From Laguncularia racemosa (taxonomy: Eukaryota > Streptophyta > Magnoliopsida > Myrtales > Combretaceae): 64,000 bases of DNA. Numbering within the stretch: the first letter of the stretch is position 1; the number at the start of each line of letters is the position of its first letter. The DNA lies in assembly GCA_037954665.1 (NCBI GenBank), contig JBBMOL010000022.1, positions 3,720,001 to 3,784,000 on the forward strand. The letters are read 5' to 3'. The notes under the pieces were generated by a model. That model ran no database searches and was not told where the DNA came from. It saw nothing but the letters and a program-made list of their open reading frames with translations. Shown in pieces: positions 1-12,080 of this stretch. The position numbers and the translations under genes were made by a program.

Positions 1-1645
1 GAAAGGAAAAAAAAAGAAAGAAAAACTAGAAATTCTCGACTCAGGAGTAATCCTATTAAAACCCTAAAGTTATGACCTTATCCTTTTAAGATCTGAATTA
101 TGTATTTATGTTATGATATCTTTTTTAGCATAAAAAGGAAATACTAGAAAAGATGATATAACGATTGTATTAATAATTATTTGAATTTTATTTTTATTTT
201 TTAGAGTTGCCCTATAAGGGTATCTACGTACCTACTATTCGGGATCAAACAAGTCATAGTTTACTTTCATAAAACTTTAGTGGATTATGTAGTCTTAATT
301 ATGAAAATGTGTTAGGTTTATGTTTATTATCATTTAAATTTATTTTTAAAAAGTCTAAGCATATATGGCTTTATTTATTGATTTATCAAAACCTTTAATT
401 TTTGAAATCACTAATTATCACTCATTTATTTATTTATTTTAAATCTCTAGGTGCTAAAATATATATTTTTTATTTATTAGTTTTTTATTAATTTTATTAT
501 TATTAATTTATTAATTTTTTATTATTTTTATTTATCATTATATATATATTTTTAGAAAATTCTAAACTTAGTTTTGTTAACAATAAAACTTATTCCTAAA
601 ACATATCTCCTTATTATTCAATTATGTTTCATTATTTGTATTTATTTTTTACTATTTATTATTATTATTATTATTTATTAAAAACTAATGATAATATAAT
701 AAATAAATAAAATAAAATAAAATAAAAATGATGAAATTCAACTAACCCGGATGCAGGTCAGATCAGGTCGGTCGGAGCTCCTCAACAATGACATTCTAGC
801 GATCGTTAAAGGTGATCGATAGGTGGATTCCTAGGTTTTCAAGGATGAGAAATTGATTGGTGGTATTGGTTTTTGTCGAAAATCACCCTAGACGGCAGTT
901 CAAATGGCTACAACAATGGAGATCTAGAGAGAGAGAGAGCTCCAGCGGACCTTTTTTTTTTCTTCGTGTTTTCCTTCTTTTTTTCTTCTTCTTCTGATAT
1001 CTCCCCCTTTTCCATTTACAGGATTAAGTCTTATTTATAGACTCCCAAAATCGAGCTTGATAAGCTCGGATCTCCTTGCCGTTGAGACCCATCTCCATCT
1101 TTTTTTTTTTTTTAGATTTTGAGTTAATTTTTTGTTTTTTAGTTAAGATTTATGCTAATTTGATAATGTTTATCCTTTCTTATCTAAAGATTTGTTAGAT
1201 TTGCATTAAAAATTGGATTTGAAATGGCTGGATTTTGTCCTTCTCTCTTTAATCGTTCTCGGCTGTAGGTTGAAGATGAGTATGTGCTAAGCACGTGCCC
1301 TTGTGTCGTCCAATCGGCTACTGCATGAAAAAAAAAATGGCACAAAGTGCCTTTCCTAGGTTTTGAACTAGCGACCGTAGGCTTCCCCCCATGCACCAAG
1401 CGACCATGCAAACTAGTTGGGCTGGCCCAATTCTCGTTTTTTTATTACATGCATATTATATATTAACTTATCAATTTTGCTAATTTTTTTTGTTATTTTG
1501 AAATTTATAAATTTAATTTAGAAATCCAAACATCTTCTATTATTATTGCTATCCTTATTATTATTATTTTCTATTATTTGTTTATTATTTTTGTTATTTT
1601 CTATAATAATAATAATAAATGGGGGACAAAAATGAGGTGTTTACA
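1..1645 (-). repeat. 3' LTR of the deleted Tat-type element (partial)
   Basis: On the plus strand it ends in gaggtgtttaca, so on the minus strand it starts TGTAAACACC. Landmarks shared with the LTR at 45.6-47.6 kb occur in the same order: an aaaccctaaagtt block near base 60, a 'gagttgccctataaggg' block near 205, a G+C-rich block near 750, a TATA box at 1032-1039, a GGCAC-aaa-GTGCC hairpin near 1340 and a tRNA-like stretch to about 1435. It is cut by the window start. Confidence 0.7.
1032..1039 (-). promoter_or_regulatory. LTR TATA box
   Basis: Minus-strand TATAAATA about 610 bp inside the LTR, at the same relative position as in the related LTRs at 2523-2530 and 46893-46900. It probably drove element transcription. 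Confidence 0.55.
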
Positions 1646-2410
1646 GTTGCCCCTCTTTGTAGTAAAGTTTGGAAAAACTTGGCTACAAAAACCACAAAAA
1701 CACCATTTTTGTATAGGTCATACAAAACCACATTAAGTTGACTATCTAGATCTAAATTTGCTGGGGAACAAATTAAGTAAGGAAAATGCTTTGTGAGCTA
1801 GTAATCCTATGTCATAAAAGGAAAACAGTTGTCCTATACGGAAAGCCGATCTAGAAAAGTGCTCTCATAAGTTAACTAATCTATGGTAGGAAGCGTCTTA
1901 CTAGACTAGTGACCTTAAAAGAGGAAATTATCTGGAAAAGTGTTTTTATAAGCTGACTAATTGACGATAGGAAGTGTCTTACCCCACTCGTAACCGAAAA
2001 AGTGCTCTTATGAGTTGACTAGTTGATAATAGGCAATGTTTCATTAGACTCGCAACACTGAGAGAAAATATCTAGGAAAGTGCCTTATTGTGAGTTAACT
2101 AACCAATAGTGGGAAATATCTTTTTGGACAATATATCAGGAGGCGTCTTAGTAGACTAACATCCTTAAAAAGTGCTCCTGTGAGCTAACCAATTGATAAT
2201 AAGAGGTGTCTTTTTTAGATTAGCTAACTTAAATAGAAATGCAACTCCTAATGAATGATTACTTAATTTTTAGATGCTTACCTACTCATCGTAGATAACA
2301 ACCAAACAACCAAACCCTTGTGATAATCTAATCCATCTCCACTTATCTTTTCTTTGACTAGAGTAGAAAATCTTAACGTGTTTCTTCTTGCGGGTTTAGC
2401 TCTTATGATT
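1646..2410 (-). repeat. Polypurine tract and 3' untranslated tail with degenerate motif array
   Basis: The bases next to the LTR read, on the minus strand, caaagaggggcaac then TGTA, a good polypurine tract. Beyond it lie about eight diverged copies of a motif like 'gaaaagtgctcttatgagttgactaa', spaced 40-90 bp apart. The same array lies beside the LTR of the large minus element (47593-48650), and 2270-2400 matches 48650-48790 there. Confidence 0.6.
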
Positions 2411-2522
2411 GTGGGTTTCTTCTTCTTCTTTTCTTTTTTTTCGTGTGTTTCACCTTCCCTTTTCTTACTTATGATTGCTTCCTTGTTCTTCCTCTCTCTC
2501 AACTAGCCTCCATTCCTTGCTT

Positions 2523-2530
2523 TATTTATA
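2523..2530 (-). promoter_or_regulatory. LTR TATA box
   Basis: Minus-strand TATAAATA about 693 bp from the LTR outer end, the same spacing as in the LTR at 45.6-47.6 kb. Confidence 0.5.
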
Positions 2531-2852
2531 GGGGTATGGGGTCAATTAAGGATAAACACAGATCTAAACCGTATTTTTAGGTTTTTTTTCTTTTTTCCTC
2601 TTTTTTTTTGTTTTTGATTTTTTGTTTGTTAAAGATTTGATGTAAATCGTCTTATCTTGAAGTTGTTTCTGATTTATCCAAAAAGATTTGATGAAAAACC
2701 GCCTCATATTGTTCAGATTTTGCTCTAATTTCTCTTCGTCCATTTTTTTTTTTGTTGACTAGTTAGAGAAGATAATCACGTGGCTGGCACATGATTCTTC
2801 TTGCCCAATGGTTTGCTACCATGTGGCATTTGGAAAGAAAGAAAAAGAAAAT

Positions 2853-2945
2853 GGCACAAAGTGCCTCCTGCGAGATTCGAACTTGTGACCTGATGCCTTC
2901 CCACATGCGTTCCGGGCGAGGATGCGAACCAACTAGGCTAGCCCT
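2853..2945 (-). other. tRNA-like segment (pol III A and B boxes) inside the LTR
   Basis: On the minus strand TAGCCTAGTTGG (2929-2940) fits the pol III A-box consensus and GTTCGAATC (2874-2882) fits the B box, about 58 bases apart. The stretch ends in a perfect GGCAC/GTGCC hairpin. The equivalent places in the other three LTRs keep the layout with decay. It is not a functional tRNA gene: I see no acceptor stem. A SINE or tRNA-derived relic captured in the LTR is the simplest reading. Confidence 0.45.
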
Positions 2946-3279
2946 TTTTCTCTCTTTTTTTTTATTAAACTCAATTTATATATATGCATTGCAATTTTTA
3001 TTATTTTTATATTATTTTGAAATTCAAAAAATTTATAAAAATTATTTAACATCTTTTATTATTGTTTCTACCATCATTTTCCAAAATTGGTATATTATTC
3101 CTATTTATTTTATTTATTTTTATTATTTTCCCTTTATTTTTGAAAAATAGAAGAAAAATAAAAAAAATTAAAAAATTAAACATTATTTGTGATTAAAGGG
3201 CAAAAATGGGGTATTTACACCCTAATAAGGATGTTGGCACAATAGTAGCAACATGGCATGAGACTTGTCAAGCCTGTAG

Positions 3280-4945
3280 AGGAACCATGTGGATTAGACA
3301 AATTTGTCAGGCTAGCAAAGGAGTTTTATCCGTGAGTTGATTATCTAATCAAAGCTAAACATTGGATCACTAAAATTGAGAAGACGTTTGAAGCTTTCAT
3401 GATGCTAGAAGACAGGAAAGTGAAATTCACAGCATTTATGTTGAAGGGGTCAGCTGTAAACCAGTGCACTAGTATTTCTAGGTTAATAGGAGCCCATATC
3501 CAGTGGTAGAGGTTCAAGGAGCTATTCTATAAGAAGTATTTTCCCTGTAGTATCAAAGATCAAATGGAGGCAAAGTATTTTAACTACTAAAAGGGTAACC
3601 AAATTGTAGAGGCATGTGAAGTGAAGCTAAACTGCTTGACTAAGTTTCTATTTGAAGTAGTTCATATTGATGATGCCTTTAGGATAAGAAGGTTTGTGAG
3701 AGGCTTAGAGCCAAACCTTTAGCATAGGGTGGGGTCCTTTTAATTACCCACTTATGTAGAGGTTGTTGACAAGTCTATGTTCCTACAATAGAGTAAGAGG
3801 AGAACAGAGGAATAGTTATCCTATAGGTCAGGAATCACCTTAGGAAAGAGACTTGCTTCTAATGTGTCATATGCTGATAAAGAAAAGAGGCTTGTAGTAT
3901 ATCAAGCTAGACCTATGGCTTTTGCCCCTATACCTCTTTAAACTAAGCTAGTGCCTCTAGCATTACCTCTACTACCATAGGCAGGACTAGAGAGAAGATG
4001 TCCCAAGTGTTTAGGACCACATGAATTGCATCAATGCGGTTAGCCTAAAAGGGCATGCTTTTCCTATGGAAAAATAGGACATCCTAGCAGGAATTACATA
4101 GAGAAATCTATTCCTCAAACCTTCTACTATACTTGTAAGCAAAGTGAGCACAGATCCTTTGAATATGGTGCCAGCTATAACCAAATGACTATAGTACCTC
4201 AATAGTTTCTAGCATAGCAACTAATAAGACCTCCACCCAGAGAACCAACAGGTAGACCTTATCACATTAGACTGAGACAAAGGGCACTTGATCATGTATT
4301 TTCTTTACAACAACAACAACAATAGTAGGATGCTCTAAACTAAGATACCATTGTAGGTACATTGCTTGTCAATTCAAATACAACTCATGTGTTATTTGAT
4401 ATAGGTGTGACACATTTATGCATATCACCTATCTTCATACTTATGTGTGGCTTAAAACCTGTACTATTGAATGATGCTATGGTTGTTGACACTCTTTTTG
4501 GAGTGAGTAAATGTTTAGGGATATAGGAATCATAATATAGGGAAAGAAAATGCCAATTGATGTTTTTATGTTAGAGATGATAGAATTTCATATGATTTTA
4601 AGGCTAAATTGGTTATCTAAGCATTATGCCACTATAGATTATTGCAATCTAGTGGTTTGCTTTAATTTCCCTAATGAAGATCCAATTGTGTTCAAGCTGA
4701 ATGCACATAGGCTTACAACTTTTCCTACATATGAGTTATGGTATAAGGGAAGGATATCAACATTATCAATGGAGACCAAACAACTTATGAAGTTAGAAGA
4801 TGTCTATGTTGTCAAAGAATATGTGGATGTCTTTGTAGAAAATCTGTCAAACTTATCGCTAGTTAGAGAAATAGAATTCTACATTGATTTGGTACTAGGA
4901 ATGGTACCAATATCAAAGGCACCTTATAGAATGGCACCTACATAA
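3280..4945 (+). pseudogene. Chromovirus gag and protease region (broken)
   Basis: Gag would form the particle and bind RNA; the protease would cut the polyprotein. The capsid-like part lies at about 3280-3840, with the usual gag wording around 'YYPKWVDY'-type and 'RFKELFYKKYFP' segments, interrupted by TAG/TGA stops. A zinc knuckle near 4056-4097 has lost two cysteines (they read as Tyr), so it would not bind zinc normally. The protease active site near 4396-4416 reads FDIGVTH instead of the family's DSGAT: the Asp is kept but the loop is changed. The last part, 4550-4945, is open for 131 codons and covers the end of protease and the linker to RT. Confidence 0.7.
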
Positions 4946-6090
4946 TTGTTTAAGTTAAAGACCCGACTTCAAGAGTTACAAGACAATGGGTTTATCGGGC
5001 TAAGTGCCTCGCCATGGGTTACTCCAGTACTCTTTGTTAAGAAGAAGGATGGGAGTGTGAGATTATGTTTCAACTACATCAAGTTGAATCAAGTCATGAT
5101 TAAGAATAAGTATCCCTTCCCTAGAATAGATGACTTGTTTTACCAATTACAAGGAGCTCAAGTTTTCTCTGAAATTGACTTGAGATCAAGATATTATCGA
5201 TTAAGGATCAAGGAAGAAGATATACAAAAGACTACCTTCAGGACTCAGTACGAACATTATAAATTTCTAGTAATGCCTTTTGGATTAACAAATACTCCAG
5301 TTACTTTCATAGATTTGATGAATAGAGTGCTTAAAGACTTGTTGGATTAGTTTGTAGTGGTATTCTTAGATGATATGCTCATCTATTCCAAGAGCAAGGA
5401 AGAACATGAGGCACATTTGAGAATAGTTTTAGAAAGACTACGCGAAGAGAAGTTATATACAAAGTTCAGTAAATGTGAGTTTTGGTTGGAACAAGTATCC
5501 TTATTAGAACATGTGGTAAATAAGGATGGTATATTAGTAGATCCTGAGAAAGTAAAAGCGGTTATTGACTAGCTCAAACTGGGAACTATGATAAAGGTCA
5601 GGAGCTTTCTAGGACTAGTTGGCTATTATGAGCGCTTATGGAAAGGTTCTCATGTTTAGCAACTCCATTGATTCAATTAACAATGAAGAAGGTCAATATT
5701 GTGTGGAATGAAGACTGTGAGAATAGTTTTGCAACATTAAAGGAAAAATCGGTAACAACTTCGGTGATAGTTTTACTTAAGACAAGGGAAGAATTTGAGG
5801 TATTTAGTGATGCATCAACTCAAGGCTTTGGATGTCTACTCATGCAAAATAGAAGAGTCATCGCTTATACCTCTAGCTAGTTGAAACCATATGAGAGAAA
5901 CTACCCTATTCATGACTTAGAGTTAGCGACTGTAATCTTAGCATTGAAATTGTGGAGACATTACCTATATGGAGAGAAGTGCAAAATTTTCATAGACCAT
6001 AAGAGCCTAAAGTATTATTCACATAGAAGGACTTGAATACGGGGTAAGGAAGGTAGTTAAAATTAATTAATGATTATGATGTGGAGATCC
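4946..6090 (+). pseudogene. Chromovirus reverse transcriptase and RNase H (broken)
   Basis: The RT copied element RNA into DNA. Open for 134 codons from 4946, with 'GFIGLSASPWVTPVLFVKKK', 'VRLCFNYIKLN' and 'PFPRIDDLF' in order, then one TAG (5348-5350) and an open stretch with the catalytic box VVFLDDMLIY (an FLDD variant of YxDD). The thumb/connection region follows ('FSKCEFWLEQVSLLEHVV', 5480-5520). RNase H starts near 5690 with VFSDAST (first catalytic Asp) and VIAYTSS, and runs on with stops to about 6090. Wording and order match Del/Tekay chromoviruses. Confidence 0.85.
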
Positions 6091-6379
6091 ATTACTACCT
6101 CGGGAAGGCAAATGTTGTAGTAGATGCCTTGAGTCAGAAAAAGCAAATTAACATAGCAACTTTAATCACTTCTTAGAGATAGATATTAAAGGATATGTGT
6201 AAGTTAGAACTAGAGATGGTGACACAAGAAGTGGGAACCAGGTTGGCTATTCTTTGTATTCAACTGAGTCTCCTTGAACGAATTAAGATAGCACAAATTG
6301 GAGATCCTGGAATTCAAAAGATCAAGAGCAAAACAGAATAGGATGAAACCACATAATTTAATGTGGATGCTAGAGGAGT

Positions 6380-7706
6380 AGTTAAATATAGCATGAGATG
6401 GTGTGTTTCATATGACATGAAATTGAAGGAGGAGATTATGAAAGAAGCCCATTACTTAAGATACATAATACATCCCAGAAGCACTAAGATGTATAAAGAT
6501 TTAAAGAGACGTTATTGGTAGAGAAATGTGAAATGGGAGATAGTGGAATACATATCCAAATGCTTGACATGCCAACAAATCAAGATTGAACACTAAAGAC
6601 CAGTTGATGTGTTATAACCACTTCTTATACTTGAATGAAAGTGAGAACATGTCACTATGGACTTTATGATAGCCCTTCAAAGAACCAAGGAGAAATATGA
6701 TGTAATCTGGGTGATTGTAGATAGATTAAGCAAGTCTACCCATTTCCTACCAATTAAGGTAGAGTATAGATTAGAGAAGCTTGCTCAACTGTACATTAAA
6801 GAAATTGTTAAATTACATAGTATACTAGCCACTATTACTTCTGATAGGGATAATGGGTTCATGAGTAGGTTTTGAAAAAGTTTACGTCAGGCTTTGGGTA
6901 CTAAATTACAGTTTAGTACTGCTTTCCATCCTCAGCTAGATGGACAGTTTGAAAAGACAATCTAAATTCTAAAAAATCTATCACAAGCATGTGCTTTAGA
7001 GTATAGGGTTAATTGGAGTGATCATATACCTTTGCTAGAATTTACATACAATAACAGTTATTAGGCTACTATTCAAATGGCTTCATATCAAGCACTGTAT
7101 GATAGGAAGTGTAGATCTCCCTTACACTGGGATGAAGTTAATAAAAGACTGATAATTAGGCTAGAGATAGTGTAGGAAGCGGTAGATAAGATAAAGGTGA
7201 TAAGGTGGCGGATGTTTTCAACCTAGAGTCACTAGAAAAGTTATGTTGATAAACAATGATGCCTCTTGGATTTCAAGTGGGTGATAAGGTTCTGTTGAAG
7301 TTATCTCTAACTAAGAGGGTAATTAGATTTAGCTTGAGAGGGAAACTAAATCCAAGATATGTGGGTCCATTTGAGATTCTTGAAAAGTTGGTACTGTTGT
7401 TTATAGGTTAACTCTACTACTAAGTTTGGCTGGGGTACATGATGTATTTTATGTATTAATGTTGAGAAAATCTATACTAAACCTAGACCAAATAGTGACT
7501 TTGGAGCCTTTAAATGTGTAGCCGGATTTACCATTCATTGAAAGACCTATAGGAATTGTAGACAATAAAGAACAAGTGTTAAGGAGGAGAGTAACTCCCT
7601 ATGTTAAGGTATAATGGACAAATCAAACAGAACAGGAAACAGCATAAGAGTTAGAAGAAAACATGTGAAGAAAGCATTCAGAACTCTTTCTAAACCCAAG
7701 TAACTT
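6380..7706 (+). pseudogene. Chromovirus integrase with C-terminal chromodomain remnant (broken)
   Basis: Integrase inserts the cDNA. An HHCC zinc-binding region is visible at about 6440-6600 (EAHYLRYIIH, then CLTCQQ). The catalytic core follows: MDFMIAL (first Asp), ITSDRDNGF (second Asp) and HPQLDGQFEKTI (Glu), so the DDE residues survive, but many stops separate them. Near 7570-7700, in another frame, 'RRRVTPYVKVQW' and 'SELFLNPSNF' fit a chromodomain of the type found in Del/Tekay elements, which steers integration to heterochromatin. Confidence 0.75.
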
Positions 7707-7739
7707 TTGAGGATGAAAGTTTTTATAAGGGAGGGAGAA

Positions 7740-9697
7740 TGTAAATACACATAATATATAAATTATTATTTAATTATTATAAAAATAAAAATAAGGTAAA
7801 TAAGTAAATAGCAAAAAGAGATGGGGGCAGTTTGGTATTTTCAAGGATAGAGTATTTAAACATCCCTTGACTTAGTGCCTCTTCTTTTCCCTTATTTGCA
7901 TAATTACAACTTAAGAGACCTTCTTAGAGACTCACAAGGAGACTTAGCAAACACCTACAAAATCAACCCCTTTTTTATCAAGTAAGGATTCTGATCGTTA
8001 AAGTACATTTTACAATTAATCATTCATAGGTACAAATTAAATTGGTGACATATTGATAGAGCTCAAACAAGGAATGAGATGGAACGGGCGTGGAATCAAG
8101 TGAATTGAGGGTTCTTATCACAATACGAAACAAGTAAGTGCATAAGATCTATATAATACATTAGAATTAATATGTTAATTGATTAATTAGGCTTAGAATC
8201 ATAGAAATTAGCCTTATGAACAAATTGGAGAAGAGGGAAAAGGGGATCATGACGAACAGTGTCGTATGTGATCGGATACACATTCGTGTACCTGCCCGTA
8301 TAGAAACATGAATGTGTATAGAAAGGTATATGGGTAAAGGACATGCTCATATACTTGGGCATGTCAAACTATAAAAAGTCATAGAAAGGTGCACGGCCAA
8401 ATACACAATTGTATACTTAGGCATGCTAAAATGACAAAATTACATAGAAAGATACTCAGTCAGATTCATGTCCATGTACTTGGGGTGCTAAAATGGCATT
8501 TAGACAAAAAGATACACGACCACTAGCATGGTCGTGCTCCAGCCCATGTTCCACTATACAGTCTCTTACACAACCATATAGTTCTAGAACACTTTCTATT
8601 CAATTATATTTCATTATATTGTGATTTTAAATTACAAATTATGTATAACAAGACATTGAGGAAGGGAATTCTGCAATTAGAATATAGAATTAACCAATTA
8701 GGAGACCTAGATTAAATTGTATAATAGAATTGCACCTAGCCTTTTATGATTAATAGGTTTATATCTCTTTCCTAGCGACATAAGAGGTACCCATAAGAAC
8801 ACTTTTTTAGGTATGTGTTTACCATGTTTGCTATTTATGATTGTTAGCATAGTATTTAAATGATTATATTTGGATATTGGATTTAATTGTATACATTGTT
8901 TATGCCTGACTCGGCTTAGGGGCTAGAGGTAGCAAATCCCTTAAGGGCACTCTGAGGATCGATATGTCGCGTTGTCCATAATAGAGTCATGTATCGAAAT
9001 GATAAGGGGTAAATTAGGGTTATAATGAGCCTATAGTGGCAATTCTTAACTTAGGATTTTATCTACATAAATATTATATGAGTAACAGGATCATGAGTAC
9101 CCTTATGTTGTATGTTGATTAATCGAAGATGATAATCTAATGGCTTGCTGTGTATTACTATTGCATTTATGTGTGATGATATTGTTGTTGTTTGAATTGA
9201 ATGTGCATGCTTATGTGATACTAACGTACTGGGTATAAGTTCATTTTAACTATTTTTTCAACTACAGGTGAAAATGATGAACATATTGATTATGATGAGA
9301 ATGAAAACTTAGTGAAACATTATCACAATGAATATGGAAGAGAGTACTACTATTATATTGGTAAAGAATAATGTGAAAGTTGTTGGAGAATTCCTTGATA
9401 GAACTTAGGTTATTGACATGGAAGATAGTTGTTAGACTTTTATTTATATTAATTATTATATGTTAATAGATGTTTATTCTAGTTTTGAAATTGGGCTTTA
9501 ATATATTTGACTTAAGTAATGATGACCGGAATGATTCATTTGAGAATCATTGGCTTCTATTATTGAAGTAACAATGATATTAAAGTATAGTAGCAATGAA
9601 CAATTTGAAATTGGAGCGGAGATTTAGAGACTTAGCGTGTTGCTATTTAATAGTGATACATGGCGGGTTATAGCGTTCCAGGTTCTAGGACATTACA
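7740..9697 (+). repeat. 3' LTR of the chromovirus
   Basis: Starts TGTAAATACACA straight after the polypurine tract and ends ggttctaggacattaca, giving TG...CA ends and 1958 bp. A TATA-like tatttaaa lies near 7852. The U5 part (about 9050-9700) matches the fragment at 17.2-17.8 kb and, on the other strand, 45245-45566. Confidence 0.8.
8319..8550 (+). repeat. Tandem repeat of about 63 bp inside the chromovirus LTR
   Basis: Four diverged units begin near 8319, 8383, 8447 and 8507 with 'agaaaggtaYaCgg..', each carrying a 'tgtacttgggcatgctaaaatg'-like core. A weaker form of this wording appears at 12.24-12.42 kb. Such U3 repeats can act as transcription-factor binding arrays, which is an inference here. 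Confidence 0.5.
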
Positions 9698-12080
9698 AGT
9701 ATGTACACATTTGGTAAATACTGATGATAATAATTGTACACATAGTTAGAGATTGTACTTTGGGCAGGAAAAATAGTTAAATCTATAGTGACTTCATGCA
9801 ATACATATAAATAGTAAGGAAAAAGAGAAAGAGGGCATGAAGTTACAACCCAAAATTAGTTCCGAAAAGTGGCTCTATCAAATCCAGCCATTATCATATT
9901 CTACCTGCATAAGTCACACACAGACGGCTAAACAGTAAGAGAGGACATAAAAGAGGAAAAGACGGAAATAGTAGAGAAGAAGAAAGTGACCAAAATTAAG
10001 GTTTGTAAGTCTCTGTTGAAAATTCTTGAGAATAGAAATACTTTTGTTTGTCGTAGTGGGCTGGGCCTAACAAGAAGTTGCGATGGAGGTCTCTCATGAG
10101 TTCTCTCCTTCACTGATTCTGTGACATAACTATAATTGGTTTCAATTGTCTTCTGCTCCAATGTCCTATTCCAACGAGTCTTCGACCAGCTGCTCCGCTA
10201 TGGTCCTTCGTCACTGAGTTGCATGATGGAGTCTGTTTATTATGTATTCGAGCTCGCTGGATTTCATGTTTACGATCTTTGATATTGGATATCTAGTGAA
10301 TTTCACTTGCTTCATCGAATCAAGTCTTTCTTTATTTCATAGTATTATCTTTAAATCTTTGCTTCATTTGTTGCTTTGGTGTTCATATTGATGAGGCTGC
10401 GATGGAGTATCCAAGCTTGAATCGATGGCGGAGAATGTATGGAAATGTCGAAGGAGGTTTATTCAGAGTCTAGCGGTGTAACTCGACGTTGACGGTGGTG
10501 AACGTGTATCCGATAAAGACGTAAGACTAGATCTCACTTTTAAATAAATCGTTGTTTAGTCCAAATTAAAAGTACGAAGAATCTAATAAATAATAGCATT
10601 ACTAATACTGTATGACATTAATTTATCAATGTGCTATGAGTTTGATTTTGATTAATTATATATATATATATATATATATTTCTGATGTTCAGTTGTTTTT
10701 TTAAGTCCTTTTATGGGGAAGATGACCTACTACGGTTTAAATTCTTTCGACGACACGATAATGGAAACAAATCATTGTTGGTCATGTTCCCTTTTTATAA
10801 ACAACATTATGACAATAAGTATTACATAAAAAATAAATGAAAAGTTAAGGTACATTAACAAGGAATATGCTAAAATATTATAATATCTTAAAATAAAAAA
10901 TGTCAAATATGTTGACATGTAAATTGATTTTTCTATTATGGGGTGATGGAGAAGATGACTAGTAACTTTAAGGTGTTTTGAATTCGGTTTTGGCATAATA
11001 GCGCCATACTGACAATATTATGATATTTATCGCTATTAAAGTAACGGAAGTCAATTAGTAAAGTATGTTTGGTGCGTATTGATTTGTCAATTAAGTTACT
11101 TTGATAGTAAAAGTATTATATTATAATGTTTACTATTAAAGTAATGACATGGTTATAGTATTTGCTATTACTAACTAATAAACTCATTAATTTGAGTTTG
11201 ACCTTTTGTTCATGATTTTGTTACTTTCTCATTAGTAGAAAATATGCTCATTAAAATTAACAAAATTCATTAATAAAATGATTCTAGTGCACACTTGATT
11301 TATGCGATGAGTTACTTAGTTAACCTAATAGTTACGTTGTTAAACTTGTCAAACTCATTTAAAGTTAGGCAGTGTAAATGCAATATAATTGTGGACCTTT
11401 ATAAACACATTATAGCTTTTAGAAATGAATTGTAAATAATTTATTTAAAATTTATTATGACATATGAATAACTAATAATATGATTAATAATTAGTGGTAA
11501 GTGTAATTGAACTTAATGTTTGTAACAATGAAATGTCTATGATATATGACTAAATTTGATGACAGTTACATGGAGAATTAGGATTAGTGGTTAGGACCTC
11601 ATGTGGGGATTCAATTGGTCTAAATTGTTTCACAATGAACTAAGTTGATTTGTCTCAATCGATTCACCTAAAACCAATTTTCGACTTAGATTGAATTAAT
11701 TAAATTATTAAAATACTTTATTTAATTAGTTTAGGGCCTAATCCCCCTAAAGCTAAACCGAGTCCAAAATTTATTCCCAATTAATTCAATCTTTTCTTTA
11801 ATTGGTTCACTTATTGAATTGGTTCAATTAGTTAAGTCAAGATACTAATTAATTAAGAATACTAAATGGAAATAAATTACTTAATTAATATAAAACTAAG
11901 TTTAATTCAATTGATCATTGTATACTAATACTAATCAATAATAATTTGTGTTCTTAGTTGTATGTGAATCATTAATTCAAGTTAGAGGATCAACTAATTG
12001 AAGTTCATTGTTATTGGTGACTTTCAAGTATGGGATTGTTTGCTTGTTGTGCATTAGAATTATTAAGAAACTGGTAAGTA
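9698..12080. other. No gene recognised; AT-rich spacer
   Basis: The part 9930-10540 is less AT-rich and holds a 77-codon minus open frame with no family I recognise. A (TA)n microsatellite lies at about 10657-10680. 11030-11170 carries several 'ctattaaagtaa' repeats in both orientations, perhaps a decayed small DNA transposon. 11570-11850 has phrases such as gggcctaatccccctaaag that look LTR-like, but I cannot fix ends. Confidence 0.4.

Larger units (their letters stand above)
1..3219 (-). mobile_element. Internally deleted Tat-type Ty3/gypsy element, left end outside the window
   Basis: No coding region remains. Reading on the minus strand, there is the upstream (U3) part of a 5' LTR (3219 down to about 2411), a short piece of 3' internal sequence (2410 to 1646) and then the 3' LTR (1645 to beyond base 1). 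Each part can be matched to the better preserved minus element at 45.6-48.8 kb: the TG end (minus TGTAAACACC-type), the TATA box about 600-700 bp inside, and the tail array of 'agtgctc..gagctgacta' motifs. The right end abuts chromovirus leader/gag sequence at 3220, so the element most likely inserted into that chromovirus and later lost its middle by recombination. The target duplication cannot be tested because the left end is missing. Confidence 0.7.
2411..3219 (-). repeat. Truncated 5' LTR (U3 part) of the same Tat-type element
   Basis: It repeats the outer half of the 1-1645 LTR: TATA at 2523-2530, the hairpin GGCACAAAGTGCC near 2853, tRNA-like A and B boxes, and the plus-strand end gggcaaaaatggggtattta followed by ca. 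The part downstream of the TATA region (R/U5) is missing and directly abuts 3' tail sequence, which marks the internal deletion. Confidence 0.6.
3220..9697 (+). mobile_element. Degenerate chromovirus (Ty3/gypsy, Del/Tekay-like), 5' LTR missing
   Basis: Gag, protease, RT, RNase H, integrase and a chromodomain-like tail follow in order on the plus strand, then a polypurine tract (aagggagggagaa, ending at 7739) and a 3' LTR. The 5' LTR and most of the leader are absent because the Tat-type element at 1-3219 borders the gag region. Many reading-frame stops look like C-to-T changes (CAG or CAA to TAG or TAA), as expected from long-term methylation of a silenced copy. Confidence 0.85.

Noticed and set aside
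2853..2945. A functional tRNA gene on the minus strand
   Set aside because: A and B boxes are present, but there is no acceptor stem or anticodon arm I can draw, and the unit repeats only within LTRs.
2791..3150. 119-codon plus open frame
   Set aside because: It runs antisense through the LTR U3; its amino acids are low-complexity and the region matches other LTRs as DNA.
10500..10680. Satellite or centromere repeat
   Set aside because: Only a short (TA)n run is present; no longer tandem unit is seen.
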